DNA from: Rhyzopertha dominica
Lineage: Eukaryota > Arthropoda > Insecta > Coleoptera > Bostrichidae
Direction of reading: 5' to 3'
Assembly: GCA_025024175.1 (NCBI GenBank)
Contig: QCXZ01000137.1
Span: 75,330,680-75,394,679, forward strand
DNA length: 64,000 nucleotides
The position numbers were made by a program, and so were the translations under genes. Under the pieces are notes generated by a model, which ran no database searches, was not told the DNA's origin, and was given only the letters and a program-made list of their open reading frames with translations. Shown here piece after piece: positions 1 to 11,665 of the stretch. Within the stretch, counting starts at the first letter, position 1; each line of letters starts with the position of its first letter.

Positions 1-249
1 CTGCGGGCCGGTCACCTGAATAGATTATTGAATAATGCTGTTTATGACAACTATAATGCTGGGAATAATGCCAACACAACGCGGATACCTGGGTAGTAAA
101 CTAGGAGGAAATGGAACTGGGAATATTCATATATCTACAGTTATTCATATTCTAACAGGGTTTGATTCTCTTTATTATTACAACTATAAATGCAGCAGTG
201 GCAATGGTACATATATTCGTAAAGCCTATATCTGTTTTAAATAAAATTT

Positions 250-870
250 TTATCGTTTTAAATACAAAAGGCGCATATTGCGAGCGAGTGGACGAGAGCG
301 AAGGTACGGTCGATGTAAGGGTAGTCACCATGGTGCTAAGCGATGAGTGGACAGTAGAGAAAGTCAGGAAGGTTCTGCAAGAAGACAGCGATATTTGTCC
401 TCTACATAAATCGAAAGAAGACAACAGACCACGACGTGGATGGGAGGATGTATCTCCAGGAAGTCCGACTCTAAAAGCCATGTGGGCTAAGTGGAAATCT
501 TTGCGAGTATAGAACGGCCTGTTGAAGAGAGAGTAGGAGGACGCCGATGGGAGGCAAGTTGCCATGCAGTTAGAAGTATCCAAGAAGTGTTAGAAATTGT
601 GCTGAATTTGGGTCAACTAGTTCACCTGAAAATGACGTAACCAATTACGTCAACAACCTTAGAGAGTTGCTTACGGAACCCATGGATTGGTGCGGCAGAA
701 AATCAAGATTGCAAGTGATCGTGCAAAAAATTCGCTAAAAACACAGGCAACTTAATGAAGAAGATTTAGTGTGGCTCTGTAACTCACAAGGGAAGAAGGG
801 ACTTTCGCAAAGTTGGTACATTTAAATCATTTAAGCGAGTACCACGAATATCCCGAAGAATGGAAGTGAT
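250..870 (+). pseudogene. Ty3/gypsy retrotransposon pol remnant (RNase H/integrase linker plus integrase C-terminus)
   Basis: Translation of roughly 280-560 gives a stretch containing CPLHKSKEDNRPRRGWEDVS and then a segment ending in AMWAKWKSLRV. This is the typical linker between RNase H and integrase in Ty3/gypsy polyproteins (acidic residues, 'SPTLKALW'-type motif). After a stop at about 510 the frame resumes with a 'WEDADGR' segment. From about 700 to 790 another frame gives NEEDLVWLCNSQGKKGLSQS, the integrase C-terminal 'GDLVWL' motif. The zinc-finger and DDE core that should lie between them are missing, so the copy carries a large internal deletion plus stops and frameshifts. No LTR was recognised on either side. 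The family call is by recalled motif similarity. The copy is non-functional. Confidence 0.72.
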
Positions 871-879
871 CGGGCTATC

Positions 880-2320
880 TGTTTCTAAGGAGGGGGTAGT
901 GTTATATGCTAGCGGACAATCAGCTCCATCTGTGGACTTACTGAAGTAACCACTTTAGCCTCGTAATTATAGATATTGGTTAATGTACTATTAATAAGAG
1001 CTTTAATTGTAACTGTTACTCTTTTAGGGGTAGATAATGTTTTCTTTTCATGCCAAACGACTGAAAAACACCACAAAACTATGTGTACTTGAACCATCGA
1101 TTGCTGCTACATGATTCGTTGCTGACTGAACATGTCAACAGACTGCATTCAACCATACCACCTTCTACGTACATTTAGGAAAATCTTTAATCGGCAGGAA
1201 ACATTTAAAACTTAATTAGATCAAATCACCGTCTCTAATGTACTGTTCATGGGATTAATATAGATATAGGCAAATACTCTAAATTATCGCGGCGTATGCT
1301 TTGTGTAATATGTGTAATCATAATACTATAAGTTTTTGTTTTAATACTTCATTATTTAAATTAATATTTTAGGTAACTAAGTTCTTCAAGAACAAGATTG
1401 TCATTTGACTGCTCAATACATAAATCGCTATATAAGTGAAATATTTTATTGTCAACCCAAAAAATTTAAAAAAGGAAGCTTTAGTACACTGTATTACAGG
1501 CAGTTATCTATACCGTTATGGCATCTAACAGAAAAAAAGAGCTTTATTCGTTTCCATGTGATGAAGACCTTAATCCACAATCCGCAGCAGCGTGCACGCG
1601 TAATGAATACAGTGACAGAAATGTAGACCGCAGTCGCTATTAACGTCACGAAAAGTTTAGCTAATATAATAAAACACGTTACCCGGATGGCCTGAAAAAT
1701 AAGAGCAAGCAGCAGTTGAAAACACAAATGTGTCACGATTTTGCAGTTCATGTAATTTATTCGGAAAGTTTCGAGCATCGGAGAGTGCAAACGTCAGGCC
1801 GAGAAAACTAACTTGGCGATGTGTCACAGACGGCGAAGGGCGTTGAAACTTGCAATCCGCACATATATTGAATTATTAATATTAAGTGCATGCAGGAAGG
1901 TTCCCCGTCGAATATGGTGCACCTGTATTTGCATATTTCACTGCAGGTTAAAGCAACAAAGAAGATGGTTTGAATGCATGCATTCAATTTCGCAAATAAG
2001 GTACTAAATTGCATCCTTTGTCCTTCTTCTTGTTTCTCAATGAATTACGTAATTTGTAACGTACGCCTTATAAGCGATAGAACAGTAAGCAAAGCTATAA
2101 CATGAGTGGCTTCTTTCCCGAAAAACTTTTCGTGAAAGGCTTAAACCAGAAATTATAGCGGTCAAAGGAACAAGTGTGGAAAATAAGCTTCTGAAAAAAG
2201 AAAATGTTTAATGTTTGTTGAACGACGGAAGAAACATAAATCGAAAACCAACGGAAAAAAATGCATGTCATACCTTCTTGTTGTATACACCATTTACTTC
2301 CACTTATGCTGGAAGTAGAT
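880..2320. other. No recognised gene
   Basis: Only short open frames on both strands without recognisable motifs. Composition is AT-rich with no obvious repeat. I see nothing that supports a gene. Confidence 0.5.
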
Positions 2321-2772
2321 GTACAGGGTGGTCCAATTTCGATGACTTTGGGGGTACTACCTTCATTTTTTTAACGATATCTTTGATTTCTCATTTTTTT
2401 ACAATTTCAGCAAAGCTGTGCATCTCTATTATTATTTATATTTTCGGAAACTTTTTCATGCAATAATAGTTGTGGAGCCTAATTTAAAACTATTGTAAGC
2501 ACTTGCCATGTAGAAAGTAGAATTCCAAATACAGTCCACAGAATATTTAAAAACCGAACCGGTGCTCCTACAAATTACGCCACAAATATTAGATTTTATG
2601 CGTAATTCAAGCAGAAAAAGTTCATGTATTTGTTATCACTTTTGGTCGATATATGATACAAACGCATATATTTTTTTCAATCGTGTATATTTTTGATGCT
2701 AACATCAGTAGATATTTTTTCTAATTCAAATTCAGGATAAAACGTTATGTATGAATAACAATAACAAAATTA

Positions 2773-2878
2773 CGTCTATGCCATGTAGCTTGCGTCGGAA
2801 CAATCTGTGTACAGCTGTTTCGACTTATAAAGCCTCCTCAGTACAACTATAGCACCAACACGGACAGCAGGGCATACA
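2773..2878. repeat. Hairpin repeat (copy 1 of a dispersed family)
   Basis: The segment begins GTCTATGCCATGTAGCTTGC and ends near ACGGACAGCAGGGCATAC, which are imperfect inverted copies of one another. The centre carries a near-palindrome around GGCTTTATAAGCC-type sequence (here ACTTATAAAGCC). A related arm occurs at 3087-3150, and larger relatives occur at 11510-11665 and 46705-46847. The structure is that of a short non-coding hairpin MITE. Confidence 0.6.
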
Positions 2879-2999
2879 TTTGGCTTTCCTTATATTAGAA
2901 TTGGAATATGTATAACACCATGCCATCTAGTGGCAATTGCCGCCATTATCCACTCGTTTTTGTTGGTAATCTATGACCTCACCCGTAACCCGCTTTGGT

Positions 3000-3165
3000 G
3001 CGGGCGTTCAAAAACCGACAGAAATCCTCTAACGACGATTTCTGCAAAGAGTGCAGTTCTCAAGCCTAATAATAACAACAAAATTATGTCTATGCCGTGT
3101 TGTCTGCGTTGGTAATATAGCTGTGCTGAGAAGGCTTTATAAGCCAAAATAGAGGTCTATAGATT
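3000..3165 (+). repeat. Dispersed repeat with second copy near 25108-25204
   Basis: The part from 3000 to about 3075 (CGACGATTTCTGCAAAGAGT, then GCAGTTCTCAAG) matches 25108-25204 in the same orientation with scattered mismatches. It is followed directly by an arm of the hairpin family (GTCTATGCCGTGTTGTCTGC). It is therefore a composite of two repeat modules, or one element whose modules are shared. Confidence 0.6.
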
Positions 3166-3270
3166 GTTCCGCGACGCAGGCGCAGGCGACATGGTGTAGT
3201 GTATTTTTTTCTGAAATGAATTTTTATATTTGTTCGATATTTTTATTACCTAATATTGTATTTTACTGAT

Positions 3271-3869
3271 ACAGATTTGTTGGCCTAATCTCGGGTACCG
3301 CTTGAAGTGTGCTGTGTACTGAGATTTTTGTTTAACCGTTACTGAAGTTTTTGTTGACAGCCACATGATGCTGGCGTTCTATAAATCAAAAGCCATTGTA
3401 AATCGCGTTCTCCTGAAATCCAGTGCTGCCTCCTCTGTTTTATCTTCAGAAATGAAAAAGTTATTGTTCCTCTGTGAGGTTGCTTATAGGATAAAAAGAA
3501 TAGTATAGGATTATATACCTACATTTTGGAATATAACGATGGCTATTCGGAGAGAATTCAGTTTCACGCCCTCCATTTGAAGCCCTATCATTACCAATAA
3601 TAATCTTAACAAACTTTGGTTAGCGTTTTCGAAAAGAGAACTTTTTTCTTGTCTGAAGTAGTTTTCTTTGCATTGTTTAGTTGTTTTCTCTGCTAAAAAG
3701 GTTGGGGGTAGATGTAGTGATATAGATTTGTTGGCTTAATCTCAGCAGATCCCGTCTGAAGTGTGCTGTGTACCGAGATTTTTTGTTTGAGCATTCCTGA
3801 AGTTTTTGCTGAGATATCTTTTCTACTCGCTGATAGCCACAACCACATGGTGCGGGTTTTGTATAAATC
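3271..3869 (+). repeat. Pair of diverged direct repeats about 450 bp apart
   Basis: 3271-3389 and 3721-3869 share ATTTGTTGGC(C/T)TAATCTC, then CTGAAGTGTGCTGTGTAC(T/C)G, GAGATTTTT and a terminal 'CCACATGRTG...TATAAATC' block in the same order. The second copy has small insertions. The 330 bp between them shows no coding potential. They may be LTR-like ends of a tiny derivative or a local duplication. Confidence 0.65.
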
Positions 3870-4194
3870 CAATTAAAGTGTAAAATCCTAACTGGTGTCA
3901 GGTAAGTAGCTCTAAATGCCTAGCTTTGCATTGCTGTGCGACGAGTTAATTTTATTTTTGGATTTGGCAGCGTATGGGAGAGCTTCAGAACAATAAAGGC
4001 TCTGAAAAGTTTGCTTTTTTCTTGCTTTCTTCCTATCCAACCATGCATGCCTAACACCACTGTCCCTAAAAGAAGGGCACTGCTACAGTATATACATTTT
4101 ATTACTTGCTTGCTCTACCAAAATGGTTAAATATATTTTTTTTTTCGTCTTTGGTTATGCCTGCACCTTCTGCATACATTAAATAAGTTACTTC

Positions 4195-4395
4195 TTCTGA
4201 AATCCCTACAAGATCTATTTGAAATCCGCATGAAATCTAATGAGATCCTGTGATGCAAATGTCCAGTGTAATGAAATCCATTAAAATCAACTTGAACTTA
4301 AAAATTGATGAAATCAGATGCCATCTTTGTAGTTTGGATGATACGCGATGAAATTCGATGAAATTGATTGAAATCAAATGTAATATGAAATCTGT
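4195..4395. repeat. Cryptic simple repeat rich in TGAAATC / GATGAAAT
   Basis: About ten imperfect copies of an octamer close to TGAAATCN or GATGAAAT occur in 200 bp (for example GATGAAATTCGATGAAATTG). Spacing is irregular, as in an old microsatellite or minisatellite. No coding content is seen. Confidence 0.6.
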
Positions 4396-4410
4396 GGAAC
4401 ACTGTTTCTG

Positions 4411-4623
4411 CTAGGGGTAACCCCCTCGGTGTCCTTTAAAGAGCAAGTTGGGGATCCTCCAGTAGTTATCCCTAATTGCGTGGTCTATAAGGGAACGTCA
4501 GAAGTAGACTATTGCGAGGTAACCGCAGGTATTTGTGGAAGCGATGGCGGAATATCCGTAGTATCGAATGCAAGTGATAATGGGAACACTTTGGGGAATC
4601 GCTCGGAATTTCTAGTTTACTGA
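4411..4623 (+). CDS. Possible terminal exon of an unrecognised gene
   Basis: A 70-codon open frame runs from a plausible splice acceptor (GTTTCTGCTAG at 4404-4414) to TGA at 4621. There is no ATG at its start. Its translation includes VGDPPVVIPNCVVYKG and ICGSDGGISVVSNASDNG, a composition more protein-like than most frames here. GC content rises above the surroundings from 4400 to about 4980. I do not recognise a family. It could equally be a fragment of a mobile element or chance. No donor partner upstream was identified. Confidence 0.22.
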   Translation, partial: LGVTPSVSFKEQVGDPPVVIPNCVVYKGTSEVDYCEVTAGICGSDGGISVVSNASDNGNTLGNRSEFLVY

Positions 4624-5451
4624 TTGTTCATTAATCCTTCCTGGCGCCGCGAAGACCCAGTAGGCCTCGAAGCTTCAGACTTTGCATAACAGAATGAATG
4701 GATCCGTTTCTCTGAAAATACCGCGTGAGTGTAAATTACTGCGGCCAGGTACGTAACGTTGTTTTTGCCACTTAGAGGGTACATCTCGCGTCTATTGAAA
4801 TGTTTTATCTCGAAAATGGAGCTTCTAGCGGCGGCTGCACGCACCGCGTCCGACCGGAATCCGGAATTCATACGATCGTCACGTGCTTCTGCTCTCACGT
4901 TGTTTGCAAGCAGGGTGCTAGATGGGGTTCCATTCTGCAGCTTTTGTTTTCTTTTCTAGGAGCCACCGGTGAATTACGGTTTTGTCGATACTGGTAGCAA
5001 AAAGGCTTCTTTAAATTGAGGGAAACGTTTAGTTATTTCCTCGGCAAATATTTATTATTGGTAATTCGTAATTGTACATCACAATCTATAAACACAGATA
5101 TTGTGCAATAATATTATGGAAAAACGGTTTAAAGCAGCATCCTCGCATCTACGGATGCGTAACATTTAAAGAACCAGAACATGAAGGATGGGATAGAAAA
5201 TTTTCAGACTAACAAAGGTAAAAGCACTTTTTTCTATAGGAGACGTATGCTTTTATCTATGTATATGAGTACCACCGTTGTTTTCACTTCTTGTTAAGTG
5301 AAAATGAAACTAAATCATGTAATAGTGGACTGTATTATATTGAAATAAAGTATCAAGCAACGACTGACTGACTTATGCAGAGGGTTTTACAGCTTGATAC
5401 TCGGCCGTGCTAAACTATTGGGATTAGTGGCATGCTTCAAAGTTCCTAAAT
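4624..5451. other. GC-richer stretch, then AT-rich spacer without genes
   Basis: 4640-4980 is open in several frames on both strands, which usually means GC-rich non-coding sequence rather than a gene. 5000-5450 is AT-rich with no recognised feature. Confidence 0.4.
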
Positions 5452-6987
5452 GGGCCGTATTCAAAAAATCTTGTTGGCTAAAATTTCAACTTTTCCACTA
5501 TAAATTTTTGAAATTTGTTAGTTGTGATAATTTAGCAATCAATAAAACATAGAAGCTTTTATAACAAATTTTATTTAATGCAGACCTGATGCTAAATGTC
5601 GCAACCCGCGATCTATTTTTATGTGATACTTTATTAGGTTTAAATTTTCCGATGTATAAAATAAAAGCCTTTGCATGTCATAATAAATTTATACAAATTT
5701 AATATAAAAACATACAAATTAGTAAGTAGAAAGTTGTTTGCATTTGTTAGAAAAAATTTACAATAGTGCACAATAAAATTTATACACGGTATCGATTATG
5801 TCCATTACAGCTTGCTTATAAGTACATTACAAGAGTCATAAACTAAAAAAATTACTCACTATCACTTTCACTGCTAAAATCACGATTAACTTCTATTATT
5901 AATTCTTGTACATGATTCGCTCTGTACCGATTTTCAATGTCCAGTACATGCCGCACTGAATTTCTCCATGCATCCACATTTGTTATTTCAGCTTCGTGTC
6001 TAATTTTTAGCAGCATTTCATTGTAAAATTTTCCACCGGTGTTCCCTCGTCGAATTCTTTGTTTCAACTGCCCCCTTATCACTTCAATAGGGTTGAAAAT
6101 GCAATGATATGGGGGTAATCGTAGAATGGTGTGTCCACATTCAGAAGCAAGAATGTCAATTTTAAATTTCTTCGAAAATGTTTTTGTGCCAAGCACTTCC
6201 AACAATGATTTTTTATGTAGTCCTCTTCGAAATATAAATCTTTTCTTCTTAAAAACTCTTGGATGGTTGCCTTATTAGTTGTTATATTTGGAATTTTATC
6301 CAGTTTCTTCAAATGGTAGCTAGCGTTGTCCATTACTATGACGCTGTTTGGTGGCAATTTGGGAAAAAAGGTTTTTGAACCAATTTTAAAACACTTCCAC
6401 ATTCATATCAGTATGGTAATGGGTTTAAAATCAGCAATAATCTGTTTAACCAGCTGCCTTACAAAATGTATTTGTCACAAACGCCTCTTAATAAGAGGCT
6501 AAATGTAAGCATATATGTAGGTTTGACTGAATAAGTAAAAAATATTGCACTTGGTACGCTTATATGCTGTAAAACTTTTAAATATAAGTAAACACATATG
6601 CTTTCAATAGCGTTTATAGTAGGAATAGAATAGTTCCGATTTCTTCTTATTTAAAAAAAAAATTTGCTGGTAGAAACTACGTTTATGACTCTCCGGATTA
6701 AAAGAAAACTTTAACCTGTGAAGAAACAGGGCAGAGGACGATTGCACACCGCGATCAAAAATTAGAAAATATGGGCTGCCGCATTGAAATTGGAATGTTT
6801 ACCATTCATGGTTATAGAAATCGATACTACTCATTAAATTAGGAAAGAATACGATTTAGTCATACGCTAAAAGCTATTAGATGAGAAATATTTGTAGTTC
6901 AAATAATAATACCAAATAATGCTCAATGATTTATGTGTACGGAAAAAAATCTAAAAAAGCCTAAACACAATTTTTGGATACGGTCCA
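5452..6987 (-). mobile_element. Degenerate IS630-like Tc1/mariner-superfamily transposon with candidate TIRs
   Basis: The left end reads GGGCCGTATTCAAAAAATCT (from 5452). The reverse complement of the right end (about 6955-6987) reads GGACCGTATCCAAAAATTGT; the two align with few mismatches, so they are candidate terminal inverted repeats. The length of about 1.53 kb fits the superfamily. The C-terminal half of a transposase lies between them on the minus strand. A clear TA target duplication directly at the ends was not established, so the exact boundaries are uncertain. Confidence 0.55.
5852..6402 (-). pseudogene. IS630/Tc1-like DDE transposase, C-terminal half, frameshifted
   Basis: Read on the minus strand, the first frame (6402 down to about 6205) contains NSVIVMDNASYH, the second catalytic Asp block of DDE_3-type transposases. 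A frameshift near 6205 moves to the frame that gives HTILRLPPYHCIFNPIEVI, holding the catalytic Glu (in NPIEV). It ends DFSSESDSE at 5852. The N-terminal DNA-binding region and the first catalytic Asp are not found above 6402, and the flanking sequence there is not open. The copy is therefore truncated and frameshifted. This lineage (motif LPPYHC..NPIE) is common in insect genomes. It acted as a cut-and-paste transposase when intact. Confidence 0.8.
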
Positions 6988-7500
6988 CTCTGCTGCAAAA
7001 CAGTGGAACGTGCCGAACCGATCTGTTGTTTACGACAGCTTCAGGTAATACTTGTAAACCATTGTGAGCGGTAATCGGCTGTTCGTATAATGAGTCTCAT
7101 AGATTGTTGCTTGCAACTATACTTAATAACGTATGTATCTATGCAAATCAAAAGACCAATGAACATTTTAGGCTCAAGGATAGACAAAATGATATGTATC
7201 TTAACATTAGGATAAACTAATTTGTACTTTTATTACAATTCTAATTTTGACTGAAAGCTGTGAAGTCACTACCTAATATATGTTTGTTTATTTTTCTTGT
7301 GATTAAAGAAGAAAAAACAGCTAGGTCTTGGTAAGTGTATATAACATACACATAATTTATCTCACAGGAACAATAACAACTTACTTTCCAAATTAAAAAT
7401 CAGATGACCCTTTTTCCCTTTACAATAAACGTAGCAGTATTCTAGAAAAAAAATTGAGTAATAGCCTGGGTCGGAGGTAGCAAGCTGATTAATATTCAAG
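6988..7500. other. No recognised gene
   Basis: AT-rich sequence with only short frames. Nothing recognised. Confidence 0.5.
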
Positions 7501-8830
7501 AGGGTGAAACACAGAGAAACCTACATGTCAAAAAATAGATCCAATGTAAGTATACCGACTTGTTTCAAGCGCGACAATAGGACTCTAGAAAACTCACGGG
7601 GCATTCAGGAGGCTAAAAAAACAAACACATTCCGTAGTAGTAACAAGCAGAACGAACAACTAACCAGCAAAATAATAAAACGTTCTTTAAGAAAAACAAA
7701 CAAAATCTCTCACAGTAACAAAGAACCAACGAAAGAAGACAATAAGATAGATGTGTAATGGAAAGCGAATATGCTAGCAACGTATATAAGCCCACGATCG
7801 GCGTCACACCAAACAATTGCTATTAACTTTTAGGTCTCTTCATAATGTGTTCTAGTGTTTGGTTGTTGTTATTATTTGTGTCGTAACAGTGAAGTAGTTT
7901 TGTTCATCTAAAATGTGTATAGACAAAATCACACAATTGTGGTAACTAACAAGAACACAAAAAAGTGCAAAAGAATAAGAAGAAAAGCTGTAAGAAAAAA
8001 TCACAGTAGAATAGAAAGAGACAAAAGCACTATGACAGCGCTAAATAATTGTACAGAAAGCAGGAAAACATGGAAACAAGTCTAGCCACAAAAATTCGGA
8101 CAATCCTAAAGAAGCTCCAATGTATGGAAAAGAAAAGAAACTGACACACAAGACAAGAACATTTCCGGTATAGTAATATCACCCCATCTACAGATCCAGC
8201 AAGCAAATAGATAAGCACATACGAAATCACTCAAAGCGGCGGTACCATCAAGAAACAGCAACATAAACAGGAATCAAACAATTATTTTGAATTCTAAGAT
8301 TTGTATTTCATAATGTGTTCTATTGCTACGTTCTTGGGTTTACATTGTTATTGTGATTGTCGTTACAGTGAAGTAGGTAGTGTAGACAAGTGCTTACAAG
8401 AAATCACGTAATCGTGGTACAAAAATCCAACAAGACGGAAACTACCAAACAATACTAACGGCAACATGAACACCCCGTAAGAGAAATAAAAAGAGAAGCT
8501 GCAAATCACATAAGAAAAAACATATGCAAGTTCAGAAGGACTTTGAAAGAAACTATTGAAGAACCACGACAGAAATACAAATCAGAGAAGGAGAAGAAAT
8601 CATATCGACCACAAGAGAAAGAAGGAGTAAGAAAGTAATACAGTGCGGAAATAAACATCCACAAAAAATTTGTACGGCCGTAATGAATCGCGGGAAAACC
8701 TAATGCTGTACACAGACGAGAAACATTCCGTAAAACAACATCACCTAATCTGCAGCGAACGCATAAACAGATACGAAACGCTCAAAGAGCAATCTAAACA
8801 GGACAGATTAATCATTATTGCCACTTAAAA
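7501..8830 (+). repeat. A-rich, T-poor tandem repeat, about two long diverged units
   Basis: The block CATAATGTGTTCTA...GTAACAGTGAAGTAG at 7841 recurs at 8309 (468 bp later). Downstream landmarks recur in the same order: a 'TGTAGACAA..AATCAC.YAATYGTGGTA' segment, A-rich 'AAGAGAAGCTG', an 'ACATTCCG' block and 'TACGAAA(T/C)(C/G)CTCAAAG'. The plus strand is strongly A over T through about 7930-8830. An 84-codon frame at 7504-7758 starts with a non-classical context and is Lys/Asn/Ser/Thr-rich, so it is most likely composition-driven. This looks like a satellite-like array or the non-coding tail of a retroelement. Confidence 0.6.
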
Positions 8831-10140
8831 AATCTCTACACTATTTCAGCCATCATCTCACACGAGGAGGAAAGCAATACAGTCGCGCTGAGCTCTCCCT
8901 ATACTCACTGACAGATTTTACTGAGCTAGTTCTGGTTAAAACAGTTTCCAAAATTGCCGTGTCAATATAATCACATCATTCATCAGTTTGATTTTATTAA
9001 CATTCACAAAAAGCTCATTAACATTTTTTATTCGTCTCGCTTTCCGGAGATTAAAAATTATAACTCTAACTTTCAGGAAACAAGCGCCGCTGTACAAAAA
9101 GTTTTTTCAAAAGTTGGACGAACCACAGCTTAAATCCGCTCAGGCGTTAATCTCCTCAGACCCATCACCTTGCTGAAGTTGAGATGTCATTAGGGTAAAC
9201 AATCGGCTAGAATATTAAAAGGCAATTAAAGCGGCGGCACTTGGGAAGTTGTAATTTAAAAATAAATAAAGATTCCCTTCAATAACGCAGGCGAAAAATC
9301 CGTCTTAATTAATTTTCCAGGGCAATCATTTTTAATTCGTTGATAATTTCCGGTGAGAGGGAAACAACTCGAAAAATATTATGGGGTTATTCGAGTACAT
9401 GCTTTGCTGTATACGGAAACAACATCTTTTAATTGTAGAATAGGAAACGTCATTTGTAGAGGACATGTATGTCACATCAAAGCATGAAAATTAGACATCT
9501 AATCCAATGTAATTAAAAATATTTTATAATTTAGTATAAAACGTTATAAATTTTGTGTCTTTTGTAATAATGCATTAAATTATACACATTTTTCTGCTTA
9601 TCAACTTATTTCCCTTGCTAAATGGTTCCAGTATACTTCTTATGGAAGAAGTTGCTTGTAATAAGAAAGCCTGACTAAAACTAATAATATCCCTTGTTAC
9701 ATCAGATTAATGTCAGTAAAAAGTTATGTATCATATATGTCCTCTATGACTGTATCTGCAACATCCTATTTTATGGATGAGATTTTTAGCCCCTTTTTTA
9801 TATATCATGGCTATCAAGCTAGCTAATAAAACGTTCAATTTTTTGAAACTCTACTGAAAAGGAAATTAAACCAAATTCACACCTAATTCAGGTCAGGTCA
9901 GGTCAGTAACAAGTCACACAGTAAATCGTGAATGCAGTATCACTCTAATCTCTTATGGATGCTCTGTGGTCCATGTGAGACGCTATTGTTTATTGAGAAC
10001 GTTCTTCAGGCATAAGATCATATTCGACATTCTAAAATCGGAGCCTGTTATAGATGTCTTTTTTTATAAAAGTATAGTTTTCTCTTTATGTTACTTTATG
10101 TTACTGCTGTAATTAAAATGTGGCAATGTGCCACACCTAG
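8831..10140. other. No recognised gene
   Basis: AT-rich spacer. A short CAGGT microsatellite (AGGTCAGGTCAGGTCAG) lies near 9892-9906. No coding or structural feature is supported otherwise. Confidence 0.5.
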
Positions 10141-10159
10141 GTAGGAGTTCTTTCATCTA

Positions 10160-10460
10160 CTGATGAACTTTCCAGTATGCTTTATAACCTTCTCGAAACG
10201 CCGATTTTCGATTCCATTTCGTCTATGTGCCTCTCTTAGGGTCAAATCTTGTAGAATATTCCTATGACCTCGAAACGGCCGCGAGGCGATTGCGGTAAAC
10301 TGCCATACATACTTTAGGATTCTCTCGTCTTCTGATAAATCTTCCAGAATATTCTGTGACATTCTCGAATAATCAAGCATTTCACTGCCTCCTGTGATAA
10401 ACTTTCCGGAATGTTCCATGCTTCCCGAAACGAAACGATTTTCGAATTTTCTATGCCGCG
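10160..10460. promoter_or_regulatory. Cluster of heat-shock-element-like motifs in a diverged tandem repeat
   Basis: TTCCAGAATATTC (10342-10354) and TTCCGGAATGTTC (10404-10416) each match the heat shock element pattern TTCnnGAAnnTTC exactly. Weaker related units start near 10160 and 10245 (TTCCAGTATGCTTTATAACC and GTAGAATATTCCTATGACC), each followed by a 'CTCGAAACG' tail. The units look like an old tandem repeat, roughly 60-90 bp apart, of the form TGATRAA..TTCCRGAATRTTC..TTCYCGAA. No gene begins nearby, so a regulatory role is unproven. The pattern may be a minisatellite that happens to contain HSF-binding-like sites. Confidence 0.35.
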
Positions 10461-11509
10461 ACTCCAGTACAAGTTCGCACTGCAATTTCCCAATTGTTGG
10501 TACTCACCAGAGCCAAACTTCCTCACCATGAATAAGGGAATATGGAGGTCATCTACCATTACAGCCAGGAGTTTGCAGAGGAAAATGAGCGTACAGAATG
10601 ATTCTGTATTCGTTTTAATTATATGTATATAAATTATTAACGTCTCTAGACCCCAGTCGCCTATCGTAAGAACACTTAACCACTACATTTACACAATTTA
10701 GTGGACTAACTATGAGTACTCAGAAACACTCACCTAACCTAAATGCATTTTGTAAGTTCTTCGTAAAGGAAACGTGATGTACCGAACTAGCGATAAAACA
10801 TGTCCGACAACATTTTTGAACTACGCTGAAATATAATCATTCCTCTTCCGCGGAAAATTTTAATTATAGGCATTACTTGCGGTATATCCGTAATAAGTCC
10901 CTTAATATCGGATATTTCCAGGCAAGGCAGCCAGCGGGTGCATAAAATCCACGATGAAACCTATTTAAAATGCAAATTAATCATCCCCCATTCCGATGCA
11001 TTTTTTTTGCCGTCCCACGTAGCAAATGATAAATTATGATCCGTGTGGAGTGCACACGGTATGTAGGGCACGCCTGTTGACAGTCTCTCTCTCACGTCCT
11101 TTAAGCATTTCCTTAAATAATGGCACTCTGAACGTAATGGGGCCATTGTGGATAGAAATGGTGGGAAACTCACATTTCCTCTTCGTGTATTTTCTGTGAT
11201 ATCATAACAATCAACGCTATTCGTAAAGCGAGTATAATAAGCAAAACGCTTTTAAACATGAAAGATACAGCGCTAAGGGTTGATTGAAAGGAAAAAAGAG
11301 GGTTCGGTTGAGTAGGTGCTCGAAATTTTAACAATGTAGTATGTAAATGACGTTTTAGATAATGTTTTTTGGATTAATAAGGGCTGGTGTGCCTACTAGT
11401 TCATTATTTAACTAATTTATTCCGCTTCATGTACAGCCGGATCCAAATAATGCAACATCTACATTTAAGTAACTGACTAAACAGTATAATAGAATTGTAA
11501 GTACTTACA
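10461..11509. other. No recognised gene
   Basis: Slightly GC-richer near 10980-11170, where a minus-strand 70-codon frame has no recognisable motif. Nothing supported. Confidence 0.45.
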
Positions 11510-11665
11510 TCATACCAAGGCTTTGGTATATAGGCAAAACCAGTTCTATGCCGTGCTGTCTGAACTAGACCTAAACTGCACTGATGAGCTATAATAATAG
11601 CGAAACAGATCCATCTGCAGTTGGTTGAAGTGCAGACAGCACAGCGTAGACATGCATTTTAAAAT
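11510..11665 (-). repeat. Hairpin MITE-like repeat (copy related to 46705-46847)
   Basis: GTTCTATGCCGTGCTGTCTG at 11543 is inverted at CAGACAGCACAGCGTAGAC (ending 11651), so about 19-20 bp arms bound a 109-bp hairpin. The centre carries CTGCACTGATGAGCT and a second internal CTGCAGTT segment. The reverse complement of the whole block aligns with 46705-46847, including the flanking TATATACCAAAG. The family also has arms at 2773 and 3087. Confidence 0.75.

Noticed and set aside
152..583. Minus-strand 143-codon frame at the left edge
   Set aside because: It lies opposite to the gypsy pol remnant, whose motifs read on the plus strand. It is a shadow frame.
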